A stretch of DNA of 64,000 nt from Megachile rotundata. Taxonomy: Eukaryota; Arthropoda; Insecta; Hymenoptera; Megachilidae. The notes beneath the pieces are model-generated. The model made no database searches. It was not told the DNA's origin and saw only the letters and a list, made by a program, of their open reading frames with translations. Where the stretch lies: the NCBI RefSeq assembly GCF_050947335.1, contig NW_027473726.1:62001-126000 (forward strand), written 5' to 3'. Position numbers and translations under genes: made by a program. Below, one piece after another: positions 51,956 to 63,990 of the stretch (position 1 is its first letter; every line of letters begins with the position of its first letter).

Positions 51956-54900
51956 TAAGTATAGCAAATGTCGTCCTATCGATCATATAAGCATAACATG
52001 GCTAATAATATGAGTTAGATTGATAATAATAAGAGTAATAAATATAGTAATTGTCGTCCTATCGATCATATAAGCATAACATGGCTAATAATATGAGTTA
52101 GATTGATAATAATAAGAGTAATAAGTATAGTAATTGTCGTCCTATCGATCATATAAGCATAACATGGCTAATAATATGAGTTAGATTAATAACAGTGAGT
52201 GTAATAAGTATAGTAATTGTCGTTCTATCGATCATATAAGCATAATATGCTTAATAATATGAGTTAGATTGATAATAATAAGAGCAATAAGTATAGCAAT
52301 TGTCGTTCTATCGATCATATAAGCATAATATGGCTAATAATATGAGTTAGATTGATAATAGTAAGAGTAATGAGTATAGTAATTGTCGTTCTATCGATCA
52401 TATATGCATAATATGGCTAATAATATGAGTTAGATTGATAATAATAGGAGCAATAAGTATAGCAATTGTCGTTCTATCGATCATATAAGCATAATATGGC
52501 TAATAATATGAGTTAGATTGATAACAGTGAGTGTAATAAGTATAGTAATTGTCGTTCCATCGATCATATAGGCATAATATGCTTAATAATATGAGTTAGA
52601 TTGATAATAATAAGAGCAATAAGTATAGCAATTGTCGTTCTATCGATCATATAAGCATAATATGGCTAATAATATGAGTTAGATTGATAATAGTAAGAGT
52701 AATGAGTATAGTAATTGTCGTTCTATCGATCATATATGCATAATATGGCTAATAATATGAGTTAGATTGATAATAATAAGAGTAATAAGTATAGTAATTG
52801 TCGTTCTATCGATCATATTTGCATAATATGGTTAATAATATTAGTTAGATTGATAACAGTGAGTGTAATAAGTATAGTAATTGTCGTTCTATCGATCATA
52901 TAAGCATAATATGGTTAATAAGATGAGTTAGATTGATAATAATAAGAGTAACAAGTATAGTAATTGTCGTCCTATCGATCATATAAGCATAACATGGCTA
53001 ATAATATGAGTTAGATTGATAATAATAAGAGTAATATGTATAGTAATTGTCGTTCTATCGATCATATCTGCATAATATAGTTAATAATATGAGTTAGATT
53101 GATAATAATAAGAGTAATAAGTATAGCAAATGTCGTCCTATCGATCATATAAGCAAAACATGGCTAATAATATGAGTTAGATTGATAATAGTGAGTGTAA
53201 TAAGTAAAGTGATGGTCGTTCTATCGATCATATAAGCATAATATGGTTAATAATATGAGTTAGATTGATAATAATAAGAGTAATAAGTATAGTAATTGTC
53301 GTTCTATCGATCATATCTGCATAATATGGTTAATAATATGAGTTAGATTGATAATAATAAGAGTAATAAGTATAGTAATTGTCGTCCTATCGATCATATA
53401 AGCATAACATGGCTAATAATATGAGTTAGATTGATAATAATAAGAGTAATAAGTATAGCAATTGTCGTTCTATCGATCATATCTGCATAATATGGTTAAT
53501 AATATGAGTTAGATTGATAATAATAAGAGTAATAAGTATAGCAAATGTCGTCCTATCGATCATATAAGCATAACATGGCTAATAATATGAGTTAGATTGA
53601 TAATAATAAGAGCAATAAGTATAGCAATTGTCGTTCTATCGATCATATAAGCATAATATGGCTAATAATATGAGTTAGATTGATAATAATAAGAGCAATA
53701 AGTATAGTAATTGTCGTCCTATCGATCATATAAGCATAACATGGCTAATTATATAAGTTAGATTGATAATAATAAGAGTAATGAGTATAGTAATTGTCGT
53801 TCTATCGATCATATAAGCATAATATGGCTAAAAATATGAGTTAGATTGATAATAATAAGAGTAATAAGTATAGCAATTGTCGTTCTATCGATCATATCTG
53901 CATAATATAGTTAATAATATGAGTTAGATTGATAATAGTAAGAGTAATGAGTATAGTAATTGTCGTTCTATCGATCATATATGCATAATATGGCTAATAA
54001 TATGAGTTAGATTGATAATAATAAGAGTAATAAGTATAGTAATTGTCGTTCTATCGATCATATTTGCATAATATGGTTAATAATATTAGTTAGATTGATA
54101 ACAGTGAGTGTAATAAGTATAGTAATTGTCGTTCTATCGATGATATAAGCATAATATGCTTAATAATATGAGTTAGATTGATAATAATAAGAGTAATAAA
54201 TATAGTAATTGTCGTCCTATCGATCATATAAGCATAACATGGCTAATAATATGAGTTAGATTGATAATAATAAGAGTAATAAGTATAGTAATTGTCGTTC
54301 TATCGATCATATAACCATAATATGGCTAATAATATGAGTTAGATTGATAATAATAAGAGTAATAAGTATAGTAATTGTCGTTCTATCGATCATATCTGCA
54401 TAATATGGTTAATAATATGAGTTAGATTGATAATAATAAGAGTAATAAGTATAGCAAATGTCGTCCTATCGATCATATAAGCATAACATGGCTAATAATA
54501 TGAGTTAGATTGATAATAATAAGAGTAATAAATATAGTAATTGTCGTCCTATCGATCATATAAGCATAACATGGCTAATAATATGAGTTAGATTGATAAT
54601 AATAAGAGTAATAAGTATAGTAATTGTCGTCCTATCGATCATATAAGCATAACATGGCTAATAATATGAGTTAGATTAATAACAGTGAGTGTAATAAGTA
54701 TAGTAATTGTCGTTCTATCGATCATATAAGCATAATATGCTTAATAATATGAGTTAGATTGATAATAATAAGAGCAATAAGTATAGCAATTGTCGTTCTA
54801 TCGATCATATAAGCATAATATGGCTAATAATATGAGTTAGATTGATAATAGTAAGAGTAATGAGTATAGTAATTGTCGTTCTATCGATCATATATGCATA

Positions 54901-55524
54901 ATATGGCTAATAATATGAGTTAGATTGATAATAATAAGAGTAATAAGTATAGCAATTGTCGTTCTATCGATCATATCTGCATAATATAGTTAATAATATG
55001 AGTTAGATTGATAATAGTAAGAGTAATGAGTATAGCAAATGTCGTCCTATCGATCATATAAGCATAACATGGCTAATAATATGAGTTAGATTGATAATAA
55101 TAAGAGCAATAAGTATAGCAATTGTCGTTCTATCGATCATATAAGCATAATATGGCTAATAATATGAGTTAGATTGATAACAGTGAGTGTAATAAGTATA
55201 GTAATTGTCGTTCCATCGATCATATAGGCATAATATGCTTAATAATATGAGTTAGATTGATAATAATAAGAGCAATAAGTATAGCAATTGTCGTTCTATC
55301 GATCATATAAGCATAATATGGCTAATAATATCAGTTAGATTGATAATAGTAAGAGTAATGAGTATAGTAATTGTCGTTCTATCGATCATATATGCATAAT
55401 ATGGCTAATAATATGAGTTAGATTGATAATAATAAGAGTAATAAGTATAGTAATTGTCGTTCTATCGATCATATTTGCATAATATGGTTAATAATATTAG
55501 TTAGATTGATAACAGTGAGTGTAA
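51956..55524. repeat. 43-monomer block, copy 1 (3,569 bp)
   Basis: It matches 56853-60421 at a constant offset of 4,897 bp (59 monomers) with no monomer gained or lost. Shared rare variants are ATTAATAAC (52185 and 57082; 54675 and 59572), AGATGAG (52921 and 57818), TAATATGTA (near 53035 and 57932) and ATATCAG (near 55329 and 60226). Inside it the ATTAATAAC monomers are themselves 30 monomers (2,490 bp) apart, so an older duplication lies within. Confidence 0.9.
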
Positions 55525-56852
55525 TAAGTATAGTAATTGTCGTTCTATCGATCATATCTGCATAATATGGTTAATAATATGAGTTAGATTGATAATAATA
55601 AGAGTAATAAGTATAGTAATTGTCGTCCTATCGATCATATAAGCATAACATGGCTAATAATATGAGTTAGATTGATAATAATAAGAGCAATAAGTATAGC
55701 AATTGTCGTTCTATCGATCATATAAGCATAATATGGCTAATAATATGAGTTAGATTGATAACAGTGAGTGTAATAAGTATAGTAATTGTCGTTCTATCGA
55801 TCATATAAGCATAATATGGTTAATAATATGAGTTAGATTGATAACAGTGAGTGTAATAAGTATAGTAATTGTCGTTCTATCGATCATATAGGCATAATAT
55901 GCTTAATAATATGAGTTAGATTGATAATAATAAGAGCAATAAGTATAGCAATTGTCGTTCTATCGATCATATAAGCATAATATGGCTAATAATATGAGTT
56001 AGATTGATAATAGTAAGAGTAATGAGTATAGTAATTGTCGTTCTATCGATCATATATGCATAATATGGCTAATAATATGAGTTAGATTGATAATAATAAG
56101 AGTAATAAGTATAGTAATTGTCGTTCTATCGATCATATTTGCATAATATGGTTAATCATATTAGTTAGATTGATAACAGTGAGTGTAATAAGTATAGTAA
56201 TTGTCGTTCTATCGATCATATAAGCATAATATGGTTAATAATATGAGTTAGATTGATAATAATAAGAGTAACAAGTATAGTAATTGTCGTCCTATCGATC
56301 ATATAAGCATAACATGGCTAATAATATGAGTTAGATTGATAATAATAAGAGTAATAAGTATAGGAATTGTCGTTCTATCGATCATATCTGCATAATATAG
56401 TTAATAATATGAGTTAGATTGATAATAATAAGAGTAATAAGTATAGCAAATGTCGTCCTATCGATCATATAAGCAAAACATGGCTAATAATATGAGTTAG
56501 ATTGATAATAGTGAGTGTAATAAGTAAAGTGATGGTCGTTCTATCGATCATATAAGCATAATATGGTTAATAATATGAGTTAGATTGATAATAATAAGAG
56601 TAATAAGTATAGTAATTGTCGTTCTATCGATCATATCTGCATAATATGGTTAATAATATGAGTTAGATTGATAATAATAAGAGTAATAAGTATAGTAATT
56701 GTCGTCCTATCGATCATATAAGCATAACATGGCTAATAATATGAGTTAGATTGATAATAATAAGAGTAATAAGTATAGCAATTGTCGTTCTATCGATCAT
56801 ATCTGCATAATATGGTTAATAATATGAGTTAGATTGACAATAATAAGAGTAA
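55525..56852. repeat. 16-monomer segment between the 43-monomer copies
   Basis: This is satellite of subtypes also found at 52.6-53.6 kb. It contains private variants AATCATATTAG near 56155, ATAGGAATTG near 56362 and GATTGACAAT near 56834. Confidence 0.78.
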
Positions 56853-59800
56853 TAAGTATAGCAAATGTCGTCCTATCGATCATATAAGCATAACATGGCT
56901 AATAATATGAGTTAGATTGATAATAATAAGAGTAATAAATATAGTAATTGTCGTCCTATCGATCATATAAGCATAACATGGCTAATAATATGAGTTAGAT
57001 TGATAATAATAAGAGTAATAAGTATAGTAATTGTCGTCCTATCGATCATATAAGCATAACATGGCTAATAATATGAGTTAGATTAATAACAGTGAGTGTA
57101 ATAAGTATAGTAATTGTCGTTCTATCGATCATATAAGCATAATATGCTTAATAATATGAGTTAGATTGATAATAATAAGAGCAATAAGTATAGCAATTGT
57201 CGTTCTATCGATCATATAAGCATAATATGGCTAATAATATGAGTTAGATTGATAATAGTAAGAGTAATGAGTATAGTAATTGTCGTTCTATCGATCATAT
57301 ATGCATAATATGGCTAATAATATGAGTTAGATTGATAATAATAGGAGCAATAAGTATAGCAATTGTCGTTCTATCGATCATATAAGCATAATATGGCTAA
57401 TAATATGAGTTAGATTGATAACAGTGAGTGTAATAAGTATAGTAATTGTCGTTCCATCGATCATATAGGCATAATATGCTTAATAATATGAGTTAGATTG
57501 ATAATAATAAGAGCAATAAGTATAGCAATTGTCGTTCTATCGATCATATAAGCATAATATGGCTAATAATATGAGTTAGATTGATAATAGTAAGAGTAAT
57601 GAGTATAGTAATTGTCGTTCTATCGATCATATATGCATAATATGGCTAATAATATGAGTTAGATTGATAATAATAAGAGTAATAAGTATAGTAATTGTCG
57701 TTCTATCGATCATATTTGCATAATATGGTTAATAATATTAGTTAGATTGATAACAGTGAGTGTAATAAGTATAGGAATTGTCGTTCTATCGATCATATAA
57801 GCATAATATGGTTAATAAGATGAGTTAGATTGATAATAATAAGAGTAACAAGTATAGTAATTGTCGTCCTATCGATCATATAAGCATAACATGGCTAATA
57901 ATATGAGTTAGATTGATAATAATAAGAGTAATATGTATAGTAATTGTCGTTCTATCGATCATATCTGCATAATATAGTTAATAATATGAGTTAGATTGAT
58001 AATAATAAGAGTAATAAGTATAGCAAATGTCGTCCTATCGATCATATAAGCAAAACATGGCTAATAATATGAGTTAGATTGATAATAGTGAGTGTAATAA
58101 GTAAAGTGATGGTCGTTCTATCGATCATATAAGCATAATATGGTTAATAATATGAGTTAGATTGATAATAATAAGAGTAATAAGTATAGTAATTGTCGTT
58201 CTATCGATCATATCTGCATAATATGGTTAATAATATGAGTTAGATTGATAATAATAAGAGTAATAAGTATAGTAATTGTCGTCCTATCGATCATATAAGC
58301 ATAACATGGCTAATAATATGAGTTAGATTGATAATAATAAGAGTAATAAGTATAGCAATTGTCGTTCTATCGATCATATCTGCATAATATGGTTAATAAT
58401 ATGAGTTAGATTGATAATAATAAGAGTAATAAGTATAGCAAATGTCGTCCTATCGATCATATAAGCATAACATGGCTAATAATATGAGTTAGATTGATAA
58501 TAATAAGAGCAATATGTATAGCAATTGTCGTTCTATCGATCATATAAGCATAATATGGCTAATAATATGAGTTAGATTGATAATAATAAGAGCAATAAGT
58601 ATAGTAATTGTCGTCCTATCGATCATATAAGCATAACATGGCTAATTATATAAGTTAGATTGATAATAATAAGAGTAATGAGTATAGTAATTGTCGTTCT
58701 ATCGATCATATAAGCATAATATGGCTAAAAATATGAGTTAGATTGATAATAATAAGAGTAATAAGTATAGCAATTGTCGTTCTATCGATCATATCTGCAT
58801 AATATAGTTAATAATATGAGTTAGATTGATAATAGTAAGAGTAATGAGTATAGTAATTGTCGTTCTATCGATCATATATGCATAATATGGCTAATAATAT
58901 GAGTTAGATTGATAATAATAAGAGTAATAAGTATAGTAATTGTCGTTCTATCGATCATATTTGCATAATATGGTTAATAATATTAGTTAGATTGATAACA
59001 GTGAGTGTAATAAGTATAGTAATTGTCGTTCTATCGATGATATAAGCATAATATGCTTAATAATATGAGTTAGATTGATAATAATAAGAGTAATAAATAT
59101 AGTAATTGTCGTCCTATCGATCATATAAGCATAACATGGCTAATAATATGAGTTAGATTGATAATAATAAGAGTAATAAGTATAGTAATTGTCGTTCTAT
59201 CGATCATATAACCATAATATGGCTAATAATATGAGTTAGATTGATAATAATAAGAGTAATAAGTATAGTAATTGTCGTTCTATCGATCATATCTGCATAA
59301 TATGGTTAATAATATGAGTTAGATTGATAATAATAAGAGTAATAAGTATAGCAAATGTCGTCCTATCGATCATATAAGCATAACATGGCTAATAATATGA
59401 GTTAGATTGATAATAATAAGAGTAATAAATATAGTAATTGTCGTCCTATCGATCATATAAGCATAACATGGCTAATAATATGAGTTAGATTGATAATAAT
59501 AAGAGTAATAAGTATAGTAATTGTCGTCCTATCGATCATATAAGCATAACATGGCTAATAATATGAGTTAGATTAATAACAGTGAGTGTAATAAGTATAG
59601 TAATTGTCGTTCTATCGATCATATAAGCATAATATGCTTAATAATATGAGTTAGATTGATAATAATAAGAGCAATAAGTATAGCAATTGTCGTTCTATCG
59701 ATCATATAAGCATAATATGGCTAATAATATGAGTTAGATTGATAATAGTAAGAGTAATGAGTATAGTAATTGTCGTTCTATCGATCATATATGCATAATA

Positions 59801-60421
59801 TGGCTAATAATATGAGTTAGATTGATAATAATAAGAGTAATAAGTATAGCAATTGTCGTTCTATCGATCATATCTGCATAATATAGTTAATAATATGAGT
59901 TAGATTGATAATAGTAAGAGTAATGAGTATAGCAAATGTCGTCCTATCGATCATATAAGCATAACATGGCTAATAATATGAGTTAGATTGATAATAATAA
60001 GAGCAATAAGTATAGCAATTGTCGTTCTATCGATCATATAAGCATAATATGGCTAATAATATGAGTTAGATTGATAACAGTGAGTGTAATAAGTATAGTA
60101 ATTGTCGTTCCATCGATCATATAGGCATAATATGCTTAATAATATGAGTTAGATTGATAATAATAAGAGCAATAAGTATAGCAATTGTCGTTCTATCGAT
60201 CATATAAGCATAATATGGCTAATAATATCAGTTAGATTGATAATAGTAAGAGTAATGAGTATAGTAATTGTCGTTCTATCGATCATATATGCATAATATG
60301 GCTAATAATATGAGTTAGATTGATAATAATAAGAGTAATAAGTATAGTAATTGTCGTTCTATCGATCATATTTGCATAATATGGTTAATAATATTAGTTA
60401 GATTGATAACAGTGAGTGTAA
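56853..60421. repeat. 43-monomer block, copy 2 (3,569 bp)
   Basis: This is the second copy of 51956-55524. Noted differences are ATAGGAATTG near 57771 (ordinary ATAGTAATTG in copy 1) and GCAATATGTATAG near 58510 (ordinary GCAATAAGTATAG in copy 1). The small number of differences over 3.5 kb suggests one of the youngest large duplications here. Confidence 0.9.
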
Positions 60422-61002
60422 TAAGTATAGTAATTGTCGTTCTATCGATCATATAAGCATAATATGGTTAATAAGATGAGTTAGATTGATAATAATAAGA
60501 GTAACAAGTATAGTAATTGTCGTCCTATCGATCATATAAGCATAACATGGCTAATAATATGAGTTAGATTGATAATAATAAGAGTAATAAGTATAGTAAT
60601 TGTCGTTCTATCGATCATATCTGCATAATATAGTTAATAATATGAGTTAGATTGATAATAATAAGAGTAATAAGTATAGCAAATGTCGTCCTATCGATCA
60701 TATAAGCAAAACATGGCTAATAATATGAGTTAGATTGATAATAGTGAGTGTAATAAGTAAAGTGATGGTCGTTCTATCGATCATATAAGCATAATATGGT
60801 TAATAATATGAGTTAGATTGATAATAATAAGAGTAATAAGTATAGTAATTGTCGTTCTATCGATCATATAAGCATAATATGGCTAATAATATGAGTTAGA
60901 TTGATAATAGTAAGAGTAATGAGTATAGTAATTGTCGTTCTATCGATCATATATGCATAATATGGCTAATAATATGAGTTAGATTGATAATAATAAGAGC
61001 AA
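60007..61002. repeat. 12-monomer repeat, copy 1 (996 bp)
   Basis: The first ten monomers (60007-60836) recur at 61003-61832 at an offset of 996 bp, including the AATAAGATGAG variant (60474 and 61470). The last two monomers differ. It overlaps the end of the 43-monomer block. Confidence 0.85.
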
Positions 61003-61998
61003 TAAGTATAGCAATTGTCGTTCTATCGATCATATAAGCATAATATGGCTAATAATATGAGTTAGATTGATAACAGTGAGTGTAATAAGTATAGTAATTG
61101 TCGTTCCATCGATCATATAGGCATAATATGCTTAATAATATGAGTTAGATTGATAATAATAAGAGCAATAAGTATAGCAATTGTCGTTCTAACGATCATA
61201 TAAGCATAATATGGCTAATAATATGAGTTAGATTGATAATAGTAAGAGTAATGAGTATAGTAATTGTCGTTCTATCGGTCATATATGCATAATATGGCTA
61301 ATAATATGAGTTAGATTGATAATAATAAGAGTAATAAGTATAGTAATTGTCGTTCTATCGATCATATTTGCATAATATGGTTAATAATATTAGTTAGATT
61401 GATAACAGTGAGTGTAATAAGTATAGTAATTGTCGTTCTATCGATCATATAAGCATAATATGGTTAATAAGATGAGTTAGATTGATAATAATAAGAGTAA
61501 CAAGTATAGTAATTGTCGTCCTATCGATCATATAAGCATAACATGGCTAATAATATGAGTTAGATTGATAATAATAAGAGTAATAAGTATAGTAATTGTC
61601 GTTCTATCGATCATATCTGCATAATATAGTTAATAATATGAGTTAGATTGATAATAATAAGAGTAATAAGTATAGCAAATGTCGTCCTATCGATCATATA
61701 AGCAAAACATGGCTAATAATATGAGTTAGATTGATAATAGTGAGTGTAATAAGTAAAGTGATGGTCGTTCTATCGATCATATAAGCATAATATGGTTAAT
61801 AATATGAGTTAGATTCATAATAATAAGAGTAATAAGTATAGTAATTGTCGTTCTATCGATCATATCTGCATAATATGGTTAATAATATGAGTTAGATTGA
61901 TAATAATAAGAGTAATAAGTATAGTAATTGTCGTCCTATCGATCATATAAGCATAACATGGCTAATAATATGAGTTAGATTGATAATAATAAGAGTAA
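61003..61998. repeat. 12-monomer repeat, copy 2 (996 bp)
   Basis: This is the second copy of 60007-61002. Private changes are TTCTAACGATC near 61189, CGGTCATATATG near 61277 and GATTCATAAT near 61813. Confidence 0.85.
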
Positions 61999-63990
61999 TA
62001 AGTATAGCAATTGTCGTTCTATCGATCATATCTGCATAATATGGTTAATAATATGAGTTAGATTGATAATAATAAGAGTAATAAGTATAGCAAATGTCGT
62101 CCTATCGATCATATAAGCATAACATGGCTAATAATATGAGTTAGATTGATAATAATAAGAGCAATAAGTATAGCAATTGTCGTTCTATCGATCATATAAG
62201 CATAATATGGCTAATAATATGAGTTAGATTGATAATAATAAGAGCAATAAGTATAGTAATTGTCGTCCTATCGATCATATAAGCATAACATGGCTAATTA
62301 TATAAGTTAGATTGATAATAATAAGAGTAATGAGTATAGTAATTGTCGTTCTATCGATCATATAAGCATAATATGGCTAAAAATATGAGTTAGATTGATA
62401 ATAATAAGAGTAATAAGTATAGCAATTGTCGTTCTATCGATCATATCTGCATAATATAGTTAATAATATGAGTTAGATTGATAATAGTAAGAGTAATGAG
62501 TATAGTAATTGTCGTTCTATCGATCATATATGCATAATATGGCTAATAATATGAGTTAGATTGATAATAATAAGAGTAATAAGTATAGTAATTGTCGTTC
62601 TATCGATCATATTTGCATAATATGGTTAATAATATTAGTTAGATTGATAACAGTGAGTGTAATAAGTATAGTAATTGTCGTTCTATCGATGATATAAGCA
62701 TAATATGCTTAATAATATGAGTTAGATTGATAATAATAAGAGTAATAAATATAGTAATTGTCGTCCTATCGATCATATAAGCATAACATGGCTAATAATA
62801 TGAGTTAGATTGATAATAATAAGAGTAATAAGTATAGTAATTGTCGTTCTATCGATCATATAACCATAATATGGCTAATAATATGAGTTAGATTGATAAT
62901 AATAAGAGTAATAAGTATAGTAATTGTCGTTCTATCGATCATATCTGCATAATATGGTTAATAATATGAGTTAGATTGATAATAATAAGAGTAATAAGTA
63001 TAGCAAATGTCGTCCTATCGATCATATAAGCATAACATGGCTAATAATATGAGTTAGATTGATAATAATAAGAGCAATAAGTATAGCAATTGTCGTTCTA
63101 TCGATCATATAAGCATAATATGGCTAATAATATGAGTTAGATTGATAACAGTGAGTGTAATAAGTATAGTAATTGTCGTTCTATCGATCATATAAGCATA
63201 ATATGCTTAATAATATGAGTTAGATTGATAATAATAAGAGCAATAAGTATAGCAATTGTCGTTCTATCGATCATATAAGCATAATATGGCTAATAATATG
63301 AGTTAGATTGATAATAGTAAGAGTAATGAGTATAGTAATTGTCGTTCTATCGATCATATATGCATAATATGGCTAATAATATGAGTTAGATTGATAATAA
63401 TAAGAGTAATAAGTATAGTAATTGTCGTTCTATCGATCATATTTGCATAATATGGTTAATAATATTAGTTAGATTGATAACAGTGAGTGTAATAAGTATA
63501 GTAATTGTCGTTCTATCGACCATATAAGCATAATATGCTTAATAATATGAGTTAGATTGATAATAATAAGAGCAATAAGTATAGTAATTGTCGTCCTATC
63601 GATCATATAAGCATAACATGGCTAATAATATGAGTTAGATTGATAATAATAAGAGTAATAAGTATAGTAATTGTCGTTCTATCGATCATATAACCATAAT
63701 ATGGCTAATAATATGAGTTAGATTGATAATAAAAAGAGCAATAAGTATAGTAATTGTCGTTCAATCGATCATATCTGCATAATATGGTTAATAATATGAG
63801 TTGGATTGATAATAGTGAGTGTAATAAGTAAAGTGATGGTCGTTCTATCGATCATATAAGCATAATATGGTTAATAATATGAGTTAGATTAATAATAATA
63901 AGAGTAATAAGTATAGCAAATGTCGTCCTATCGATCATATAAGCATAACATGGCTAATTATATAAGTTAGATTGATAATAATAAGAGTAA
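61999..63990. repeat. Terminal 24-monomer segment
   Basis: Subtype order here repeats that of 53.4-54.5 kb and 58.3-59.4 kb up to about 63.07 kb. It then returns to a series with CGACCATATAAG (63517), AACCAT, TTCAATCG and TAAGTAAAGTGATGG that resembles the first kilobases of the window. The array runs on past the edge. Confidence 0.78.
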
